From Anthopleura xanthogrammica (lineage: Eukaryota > Cnidaria > Anthozoa > Actiniaria > Actiniidae), in the NCBI GenBank assembly GCA_964019055.1, contig OZ025224.1:8840757-8904756 (forward strand): a stretch of 64,000 nucleotides of DNA, written 5' to 3'. The notes beneath the pieces were generated by a model. The model searched no databases. It was given only the letters and a program-made list of their open reading frames with translations, and was not told the DNA's origin. The first letter of the stretch is position 1; each line of letters starts with the position of its first letter. The translations under genes and the position numbers were made by a program. Shown here piece after piece: positions 1 to 9,300 of this stretch.

Positions 1-60
1 GGGATGAAATGAAATGGGATGAAATGGGGTGAAATGGGATGGGATAGAATTGGATGGTAA
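1..60. repeat. GGGATGAAAT-type simple repeat at window edge
   Basis: Degenerate tandem repeat built from GGGATGAAAT and GAAATGGGAT units. It probably continues beyond the left edge. No coding or structural signal is seen. Confidence 0.6.
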
Positions 61-436
61 AAAAAGGATGGTAATTATATAATTGGTATTGGATACGGAG
101 AGAAAAGAAAATAGAGTGCAAACGTTATATCCATGAAACAGTATTACACAACTAACACAAGTTTGTACTAAATAGCACTGCATGAAACAATAGAAAACAA
201 TAGACGTTGCACAATTTGTACAATTTAGTGCAAAATATATTTAGTACTGTTTCACGGATCTTGAAGTGTTTGCACTTTAAGAGAAGAGAAAGAAAGGAAA
301 GGAAAACAAATAAGAGAAAAGGAAACGAGAAAAGAAATGCGAAACATGAAAAGTAAAGCCAAGAAAGAAAAACAAAACGAAAAAGAATAAAATAAATTCA
401 AGGAAAATAAAATAAAAAATCCTTGATTGCGCAGTT

Positions 437-706
437 TACAGTCAAACTAAGAAAACCGCGAACACCTAAAATATGTCTGGAATGTTTATGTGTTTGGTCA
501 CAGCGCGTCACGCAAAGTTTTTTCCCGTTTAAAAGTTTCAAACTTCATATTTTAGTTTTATTTCTGGTGAAATTAGAGATTTCTATTCGAGACAGACGGA
601 TACAAGCTCTTTTCATTGTGGTGGGAAAAATTTTTTTTACAAGCAACGTTCTTATAAACATTCCAGACATATTTTAGGTGTTCACAGTTTTCTTAGTTTG
701 ACTGTA
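437..706. mobile_element. MITE with ~50-bp inverted arms, mariner/Tc1-like end
   Basis: The left arm begins TACAGTCAAACTAAGAAAAC and the right arm ends with its near-perfect reverse complement (GTTTTCTTAGTTTGACTGTA). The arms match for about 50 bases, including an AATATGTCTGGAATGTTTA block. TA-flanked CAGTCAAAC ends are typical of Tc1/mariner-derived MITEs, so that assignment is inference. There is no transposase; the open frame at 423-677 merely crosses the element. Confidence 0.75.
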
Positions 707-719
707 ATACTACACTCAC

Positions 720-2614
720 CAGTAACATACTGCTGATAAAGCATTAGGCACTGTAATCACGAGATTAAAATTCCTCCAGTCTCTAACCAAATAGGCCAGT
801 AAAGATTGTAAAGTAAGCGAGACTCCAAGACAACACATCAATATAGATGCCCCCAACATTCGTCTGTTTGTTCGAACCATTTCGTTCATCAGTGTGAAAG
901 CAGCTATGAACAAACCTAGGAGAATATTAATTGAATAAACGTTTGTTAAAATAACGAATAACTTTTCATGGTACCTTATTGCTCCGTGGGCTCGTTCATT
1001 CAGAATTTAAAAAAATAGAAAATTAATTTCTGATGATACTTCATACGATTTTTTTTTTGTTATTTAAAGTCATAAAAGTAGCTAATTATCAACAAAAAAA
1101 AAAAAAAAAAAAACGTTTGGAGTGCTGAATTCAGTTTTTCAGAAAGAAAGTTGAGAGACTAAACCATGTTGGATTTCAAAATTAAATTTTGGATTTTCAA
1201 ATATTTGAAAATTGAATTTCACTGATAAATAATCAGTGTTTTTCAGGTTTTTTTAATTTTTAATTTTTTTGATGGAGGTGGCGAAACGAAAATGGATTTC
1301 TATGCGAAACTCGTACTTGTTGAAGTTGTCGATGTTGTGCATTCTTTACTTTACCGTTGGTATTGGTGAATAATTTGACGCTTAAATGAGGCTAAGTAAA
1401 TGAGCCTGTAATCAAAGGCGACGAATTTGAAAAAGGTCTATATCCACGCCGTAGCTGTGACCGTTTAACATTACTGCGCGGACGGTATACAAAACACTAT
1501 ATATTGATTTAGTCTACAAAAAAAACCATGCGAAAACAAGCGCGCAAACACTAGTTGAACAAAGATGATGATAAACATAGTTTCAACCTCGCGCAGCCTA
1601 ATGTTAGCATATATCAGATTTTTTACATGTCTGTCCGTCAATGATAGACAGGAAGTTAGCTCACAGCTGCATTACGCAACTGCCTGTGTGCTTCTGCAGT
1701 TGACGGGCATCCTTGTCCTGTCAGTCACATGTACTTACCCCCACTGCAAATCCCAAGAGGAACTCGTAATATCACATACATTGTAAAGTTGACAGAAAAG
1801 CTTTGGATCAGAGATGCTACAAACTGGATAAACATGGTGGACAGTAAAGTAACACGACGACCATACCGATCAGATATCCAGCCAAACAGATAAGCACCAA
1901 CCAGTTTACCAGCATAAAAGATGGTCTTGGTTAAAGGAATGTACTTCTTAGCATCATCACAGATGATGTTCCACTGAAGAAGAAAAAGAATCGTATCAAT
2001 AGACCTCTTTACCTTGGGCGTAACGTTTTCTCATTTCAGACCACTTGTCATTCTCTTAACAATAAGAGTCTTTGTTTGAGTTGTCATAATCAAAATTCAT
2101 GCGTCTTCTCATGCGCAACTGTTAAACAAATTTTGCCTTGGGGGGGAGGGGCAAAATCCGTTTTCAGCACATCAACCAAAAAAACGGCCAACCAAAAAAA
2201 CGGCAAACACGACGATGGACGAGGGGTCCCCCCTGGGCCCCCTGGCTACGCCCCTGTGAATCTAACGTTTTGTGCCAAGAAAACACTTACATCGGTTGCA
2301 ATAGAGGTAAAGTCACCTTGATACCTCACATCCCCACACAAGGTCGTATTAAGCCAGATGCCCTTGCTACAAATGTCTGGCCCAGAGACATTTGGCACTT
2401 TTTCGCAATATATTTGAGACTCTCGTACTTTTCTGGCTTCAAATGCAGGAGCATAGGTGTACCAGACCTGTGGCATCGCAACTAATACAAGTAAAGTCCA
2501 TTGGATGAGCTGAAATTTGGAGAAATCTCCGACTCCTTGAAGAACGTCGTCAAACTGTAAAGTCTTTGTTCTTATGAGAACAGAATGATCGCTTGAAGCA
2601 GCGTCGTGGCTCAT
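720..2614 (-). CDS. SLC22-family organic ion transporter, 5' three exons (partial)
   Basis: Predicted plasma-membrane major-facilitator transporter of organic cations or anions (SLC22 family). Exons on the minus strand: 2614-2291 (ATG at 2614, 108 codons, phase 0), 1973-1739 (235 bp) and 915-720 (196 bp, ending in phase 2). Lengths and phases of exons 2 and 3 match the complete paralogue at 6341-12058 exactly. Exon 1 carries the N-terminal GDFSKFQ segment, a first membrane helix and WYTYAPAF; exon 2 carries the MFS loop motif [10 protein letters not shown]; exon 3 has further membrane helices. No stop or frameshift is visible, but the remaining six or so exons would lie beyond the left edge, so functionality cannot be judged. 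Exon 2 is about 98% identical in DNA to the paralogue while exons 1 and 3 are only about half identical in protein. Confidence 0.85.
1998..2140 (-). mobile_element. Dispersed MITE 'M' family copy in SLC22 intron 1
   Basis: Contains AATAGACCTCTTTACC, TTTCAGACCACTTGTCATTC, TTTGTTTGAGTTGT and CTTCTCATGCGCAACTGTT. These blocks recur at 7030-7167, 10521-10734, 11540-11760, 13083-13150, 33825-33870 and 59083-59135. The copy ends a few bases from the 3' splice site of exon 2. Non-coding. The complete copy at 10521-10734 shows the inverted arms. Confidence 0.65.
2136..2256. mobile_element. hAT-like MITE fragment (GC-rich ends)
   Basis: The right boundary CCCCTGGCTACGCCCCTG and a G-rich left boundary (CTTGGGGGGGAGGGGC) resemble CAGGGGCG-type hAT MITE ends. 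The middle is degenerate with poly-A tracts. Assignment is by end sequence only. Confidence 0.4.
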
Positions 2615-3787
2615 TTTCTAAACATGAGCTTTTCTTGCTACCAGGAAAGATCTACGGATGTTTTATAGCGACTCACGGGGTCTAACGATGATAAACTTCC
2701 AAGGTTTTCTGATAGTGGAAAGATGAAAATGCCATCTTTGCAGAACAGATGTACTTAGGAATTTCTCAGCTTGTACATCTTCATTTCAAGTGGTGGTACT
2801 CGATGGGAATCACGAGAAACAAATATTTTTTCTTGGTGTAAATACTATACCACATATAACTACGAAACGTAATTCCTCCTGAAGCTTTCTACTCAGTTCT
2901 GTACAGAAGCTATAACGCCAGTTGTTCAATAAGTGTATCCACTGCCGGACTCTTAAAGGTTAGACTGGTGTAAAATGTCCGTCCTTGCACGTTCCTTTGC
3001 GGATTTCACGCGTTCAAATCTTTTTTAAGTCTAATACAGGACGTAGAAGATTGAATTCCAGGATTAAAAAAATAAGTCGTTCGTTCATTAATGCCGTGAT
3101 TCATGAGTCAGTATACGTAGGATCAAAATATAATACTATAGTATGTTATGCCTAATATGAGGCACTTGAACTGATGAATTAAGGCTGTCAGCGTTTGAAA
3201 GATGATTTCATTGACGGCGCAAAGAGTTCATCCTAAGAGTTTGCGAGTTAATTAAGTGCTTTTGGCCACCCAGCCGGTACACCCATAGTAAGACAATCTA
3301 GCATTACTTTCCGATTCAGAGACGAATGGTAAAGCTAAGAGAAAAAAATGGAATCGAACTCCACTACACTTGGGTATTTGCCATGCAAGAGGACACCGGC
3401 TGAAATCAGAAGTTGGCCAGGTAAACCCTAGCCTCCTGCGCAGCCGCTTTGAGGCGCTTCGGGGAATGACGGGAACCGGAAGCGCCTCACAGCGGCTGGG
3501 TAAACCCTGGAACTTTGACAACTGGTTGCTAAATAGAGCTAAGTTGTGACGTATTTCCGGGTCCAACTGCTCACAAAAACCGATAAAATAAAGCGGAAAA
3601 TGTTCTCAATGAATTAACCTTCACCTGAAACAGTTAGAACTTTGGACAACCAATCTGTCAAGAAGAAAAAGCAAAAAAAATCTTTATAAACCTGGTTTTC
3701 ATTTTGGACCCGGAAGTCTTTTTTCTATATAGTTGGTCCACTAATGAAGAAATACAAATTGTGTGCGCGCGCTGTGTACGTACAGTA

Positions 3788-3937
3788 AGAGCAGATTTCG
3801 TATGGCTGTGAAAAGTTCAGTGCCGTGTGCGGGCCTTGCTGCGACCGTGATGTTTTTTGTAGATTTTTGATTGGCTGACTTTTTGTCGCGACCATGTTTG
3901 TGCCGTGACCTTTTCACAGTCGTACGAAATCTGCTCT
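3788..3937. repeat. Foldback (imperfect inverted repeat)
   Basis: Left arm AGAGCAGATTTCGTATGGCT pairs with right arm terminus GTACGAAATCTGCTCT. The pairing continues inward through GTGAAAAG/CTTTTCAC and GCTGCGACC/GTCGCGACC blocks. Roughly 60-bp arms surround a short centre. Probably a MITE remnant; no target duplication resolved. Confidence 0.6.
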
Positions 3938-4170
3938 GTAAAGCACGCGTCGTACTTCTCCTAACACTTCTCTCGTGTTCTGCCAACCCCCAAGTTGTGT
4001 GAGCGATCTGAAGCGAATAAGAAAGGAAAATAAGCAAGAGAATATGAACTACTTAGTTCATATTCCCTTGAAAATATGTCTTAATCCCCACAGTGCCCGT
4101 TATTGTACACATTTACAACATAGGTAGCCACACCCACATCTGGTTATCAGTTATACTTTTCTGCACTCCC

Positions 4171-4524
4171 TTAAAGGGGCACTTGGAGGAAAATCGATGA
4201 AAATTGGAAATGTCTTGAAACTTGGTTAAACCTATCTATATGGCTCTAATAGTATCCAAGCATCATATTTTCTTCACAGTTAAAAGTGGTGGGTAAAAAT
4301 TGTTCATTTTTTTCAGCATCTAAATTGTGAGTAAATGACGTCATTTACTCAACCCTATTGTTTTTTTACCTTTTGAACCAAAATTTCTCAACTGCAAGTG
4401 GCTCCCAAGCTAAGATTTTCGCAAATATGGTTTTCCTGATCATAATTGAGTAATATTATCCTCAAATATTTGAATTATTTGGGCTTTCGAAAATGGGGGC
4501 GTTTTCATCCAAGTGCCCCTTTAA
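4171..4524. mobile_element. TTAA-flanked MITE with CRE-centred palindrome
   Basis: Begins TTAAAGGGGCACTTGGA and ends with its reverse complement TCCAAGTGCCCCTTTAA, giving 14-bp inverted ends and a TTAA target site. This is the hallmark of piggyBac- or Kolobok-type non-autonomous elements. About 354 bp and non-coding. Near its middle (4328-4351) is a perfect 24-base palindrome. Confidence 0.8.
4328..4351. promoter_or_regulatory. Perfect 24-bp palindrome centred on TGACGTCA
   Basis: The half site is TGAGTAAATGAC and the other half is its exact reverse complement, so the centre is the full cAMP-response element octamer TGACGTCA. The outer TGAGTAA resembles an AP-1/bZIP half site. It lies inside a MITE and between two divergent transporter promoters. 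A regulatory role is inference. Confidence 0.45.
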
Positions 4525-4552
4525 AAATATTATACTAATCAAAGTCAAATTA

Positions 4553-4744
4553 GGGCACAGCTAACTCACAATTTGAAAAATTAGAATTGGAATTCTTGTT
4601 ATGTTTTGAGGGAGCGAGGAGAAAAACCCTCAAATCAAGCAAACTCTACTCTAATGGATGCGATGTCCACTAAAGAAATCGAGCCCGAGATCTTAGAGAT
4701 GCATCGATGAGAGGCGGGTACACTACTGCCACACCACCCTTGAT
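4553..4744 (-). mobile_element. tRNA-derived SINE (family S), minus orientation
   Basis: Read on the minus strand, it starts with a degenerate tRNA-like head (GGAATCAAGGGTGGTGTGGC, then a weak B box at GGGCTCGATTTC). It continues through the body GAGGGTTTTTCTCC and ends AATTCCAATTCT plus the start of the 57-bp tail unit (TGTGAGTTAGCTGTGCCC). Confidence 0.6.
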
Positions 4745-5933
4745 TCCTTAAAGATTTTTAGATACGTCGACCACTTTTTTTTTGATTTCTATAAGCGGAT
4801 CTGGTTGATGCGGGTTACCTGTGGCAGATTGATTGACATCTTGATTTCAGCCACATGCAGTTTGTGGACTTGACCTCGAGAAGTTAGCCTAAGTAGGGAG
4901 GTTTGGATTTTTGTGCACCAGAAAAATACTATAAAACGAGTCCGATTGCTCTAATTCCTCCTTTCATACGACAAACAAAACCTGGTAAGGATATTTTGAA
5001 TTCTAAGTATCTATTTGTAGCAAATTAGGAACGAAAAATACAAGAGATTATAAGCAAAACGATGTCAGTCATCAACACCTTTGTTGTTTATTCACGTAAA
5101 TATTCAAGTTTTTCTTAAAAAAGATATAACTTCAGTAAATTCCTTATAGTTTTTAAAGTAATGATATTTGTTTGTAATTTTCATTTAAGAATTATTTATT
5201 TCCCTATTTATTTCTTAATATTTCCATACAATTTTATGTTTGGAAGAATACAAAAGATAACAGTTTTAACTTGTGTAAATATGTTAACTTTGTCCAAAAT
5301 ATCATTCCCCATTTATTCACTTACGACAACTCCCTAGAGGATTAGTAAGCCTCTTTGGGGCAACTAGAGTAAAATAATCAAATTCTGTGTAATTTATATA
5401 AAGTTTGAGGTACAGAAGAAGCGAAAATTATCGTAGAAAAGGGTTGAATTGCCAGACCAACTGTATGCGTGATATTTCCACACTGTCTTTAATTTAATAT
5501 ACTGTCTGGGATAATCTGCATATTTGCAATAATATAACAGGAAATGCAAATATATTAATTGCAATAAATCTGCAAATTATGCATTTGCATATATTGCTTT
5601 AATAATTTAATCACCTTATGCAGACCAGAGTTTCTGGTAATATAGTTTTTTTTTAATGTGAAGGAAGTCACGGAAGTTGATCCTTAATCCTTCACGTACC
5701 AGCTTTTTGCATTGTTGATAACAATCTCATTGTGGTCAGAAAAGATGCATATATAATTACAAAAAATGTCTTTTTGGGGGAGGGGGAGAGGTGAGGAGGG
5801 ATCTTTAAACCTTGCACACCTGAAAACCCCAATTTCTTTTCTTATTTTCATCAAAAAGGCAGGGAGTGATCATACCATCCCCCAAAGGCTCATATTTACT
5901 GCAATTTTCAATATAACATAAACTCAGGGACTG

Positions 5934-6032
5934 TAGTTGAGAGTTGCTGGTTAGAATTTCGTTTTTCGCTGCCACCAGACAAAAATTTAATAGTTACCGA
6001 CTGATTATTTTTGATTGATGGAAGCAAAAGGA
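5934..6032 (+). repeat. Short dispersed repeat, copy 1
   Basis: Shares TACCGACTGATTA, TTTTTGATTGATGG and flanking blocks with the reverse complement of 34193-34308. About 100 bp and roughly 75% identical by eye. No coding potential. Confidence 0.5.
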
Positions 6033-6340
6033 ACACGTTTCAGCATGCAGCTTGAAGCTGCCAAGTTTGCATAATATTAAAAAGACATTCAAGACATAAT
6101 TGAAATTATATATATATGAATTTAGAAGTTTTTAAAATTTGTTAATGAATTATCTGCAAGGGATTTTGAGCTTGTGAATTGGAGAAATGAGATGAAAGAG
6201 TTTCTTAATCTCATCCCAAAACCCAATCCTATTCATTCATACACCAAGTGGTGGTTATAAATTTCCTTTTGAATTTCAATTAGGTGAATCAATATTAACA
6301 TCTGTTGCTCTCTATTATACAAAGAGAAGAAAAAAGCACA

Positions 6341-9300
6341 ATGGCAGAAGAAGCTGATAAAAACCAAAAGCTTTTGTCAAGCTGCATTCACAAGTCAACT
6401 GAATTTGATAGTCTCTTGAAGAAGATCGGAGACTTTTCAAAGTTCCAGTACATACAGTGGCTTCTCCTCTTTCTTGCTGTCGTCCCTCAGGCCTGGTATA
6501 CATATGCACCAGCATTTACCGCTAGGAAGGTGGATGAAACCCAGATGTCATGTACAAACAATATTAATGTCACTGGTAAGGCAATCTGTAAAGATGAAAT
6601 CTGGAAGAATGCGGACTACTGTGGGAAAGTGAAGTACAGTCCTGAGTTCACCTCTATTGCAACTGATGTAAGTATATTCTGTATATTCTTGGAACATTTT
6701 TGAAGTTTCTGTGATCCATGCCAGGCAAGGCACAAAACATGGCTACTTTTTTGTGTTCTTGTTTCTGTCCATTAAATGTCAGAGTTAGTATCATTTTGAT
6801 TGACAGGTGGTTTATCCAGGATTTTTTTAGAAGGGGGAGCACCATATATGATCAGGACGTTCACAAACTCAAGCACCAATAATGCAGTAGACATCAGCTC
6901 ATCTTGGGTGGGGGGGAGGGGGGTGCACAACCCACGGCACCCCTCCCCTAGATCTGCCCCTGATTGGCAGGAGCCAAAAACTAAGAGATTACAAAATGTA
7001 CTTCTTCAGTTTGTGCATAATGTTTCACTCTTTCAGACCATCTTTCATTCCCAGGAGTATCATTTCTTTGTTTAATGGTTGTGCTTCAGAAAAATATGGA
7101 TACTTGTAACTCAAACTGTAAATATTGAAAACGTTATGCCCAAGGTAAAGAGGTCTATTTATACGATTCTTTTTCTTCTTCAGTGGAACATCATCTGTGA
7201 CGATGCCAAGAAGTACATTCCTTTAACCAAGACCATCTTTTATGCTGGTAAACTGGTTGGTGCTTATCTGTTTGGCTGGATATCTGATCGGTATGGTCGT
7301 CGTGTTACTTTACTGTCCACCATGTTTATCCAGTTTGTAGCATCTCTGATCCAAAGCTTTTCTGTCAACTTTACAATGTATGTGATATTACGAATTCCTC
7401 TTGGGGTTTGCAGTGGGGGTAAGTACATGCCTTCTTTAATAGAATGCCTGTCATCAGTGCATCTATTACATATTAAAAATGTTTTTTGGCAGGCACTTTA
7501 ATTGCAGCATTTGCACTGATGGCTGAGATGGTTGGACCTAACAAGCGTAATATTGCTAATATCCTGGCACAGGGTTCATATGGCGTCGGCATACCACTTC
7601 TAGCTCTTCTGGGGTATCTCATAAGAGAATGGATGCCTTTAAATCTTGCTATGACTATTCCCAATGTGATGTTTGTACTTTACTTCTGGTAAGTTTGACT
7701 CACAACAGATACAAGAATTTAAGACTATTATTTATACACAGTGGAAGCTCTTGTAAGTGACCATATCAGGAAATCAAAAAATTGATTAAATGTCTTCAGG
7801 ACTACATTTAACTTCTAACTAATCCTTAATATTCCTGAAAATGGAGATGAGAGGAGGAGGAAGATGAAGAGGAGGAAGATGAAGAGGAGGAAGATGAAGA
7901 GGAGGAGAAGGAGCTAGGAGGAAAAGTGTGGACCATCAGGTTGATAGAATATCAGCCTCAGAAACTACTGTCATTAAACAATTAGTTAGTTAAAAATGTA
8001 AATATTTGTTTGTAAATAAATGTAAATAAATGTAAATATTTGTTTGTCACAAGGTAATAATTTTTCTCAGAAAAAATTCAGAGCTTCTGGCACCAGGTGA
8101 TATTGCTTCTCTCAGCCTGTAGTGAACAAATTAGCTAATCAGTGAACATTTTGATCATAGCTCAATATTTCCTAGTTCCAGCTTTTCTTATTGATACAAA
8201 CAACAGCTTTTACTTGAAAATAAAATTTAAATTAAAACTCACTCATAGAAAGATTCACTAAATATCTTTTAGAAATAGCATGTTTATTTGTTGTTGGTAG
8301 AAGAGTTTTCGTTCAGGACTAGCTGACGCTCTAACCAACTGAGCTACAGGAACTCATGCATGTTAGCAAGCATGGTCTATGTTGGAAAAATTAGCTTGTG
8401 ACAAACAAATATTTACATCTTTCAGTTTAATTTCAAACACAAAAACATAAAAATTAGTTAACTACTTTACCTTACTTTCCTAGCTTTGTACCAGAATCTC
8501 CGCGTTGGCTTGCTGCTCGAGGAAGAACCAAGGAGGCTGAAGTCATCTTACGTAAAATAGCAAAAACAAATGGCCGTGAATATGAGGAAGGGGATTTGGA
8601 ACAGATTCTGGGTTCACAGAAAAAGAAGGAAGAAGCAACAAAGACGTACCACTTTTGGCATCTGTTCAGTACTAGATACCTTATCAAGATTACTATCATT
8701 GAAGGATGGTCATGGTATTGTTATAAACCTTCAAACACCCTGAAACAACCTCGGGGATCATCTGAGTCAGGGCATGGCTCACTCACAGATGGAACCCTGA
8801 AACAACCTTTGGGCTGATCTAAGTCAGGGCATGGCTCACTCACAGATCAAACCCTGAAACATCCTCTGGGTTGATCTAAATCAGGGCATGGCTAACTCAC
8901 AGATCCAACCCTGAAACATCCTCTGGGCTGATCTAAATCAGGGCATGGCTAGCTCACAGATCGAACCCTGAAACAACCTCTGGGCTGATCTAAGTCAGAG
9001 CATGGCTAACTCACAGATTGAACCCTGAAACAACCTTTGGGCTGATCTAAGTCAGGGCACAGCTAACTCACAGATTGAATTGGAATTTAGAGTGCTGGGT
9101 TTTACAGGGGGAGAAAAACTTGAGAACCGAGAAAAAACCCTCAAATTAAAGATACCAACTATCAAACTCTTCTCACATGTGATGCTGAGTCTGGGAATCA
9201 AACCTGAGACCCCAGAGGTGAGAAGTGAGTGCAACTACCACTATACCACCCTTGATAGCCGAGGTAATCAAACTTGTGTGTGCTCTTAGAATCAGTCTGC

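Larger units (their letters stand above)
2615..6340. other. Shared 5' intergenic region of the divergent SLC22 pair
   Basis: About 3.7 kb between two divergent start codons, so promoters of both transporters should lie here. I see no credible exon. It holds a foldback repeat (3788-3937), a TTAA-flanked MITE (4171-4524), a SINE copy (4553-4744) and a short dispersed repeat (5934-6032). The remainder is AT-rich with no recognisable motif. Open frames at 3252-3566 and 3741-4037 lack splice or family support. Confidence 0.6.
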
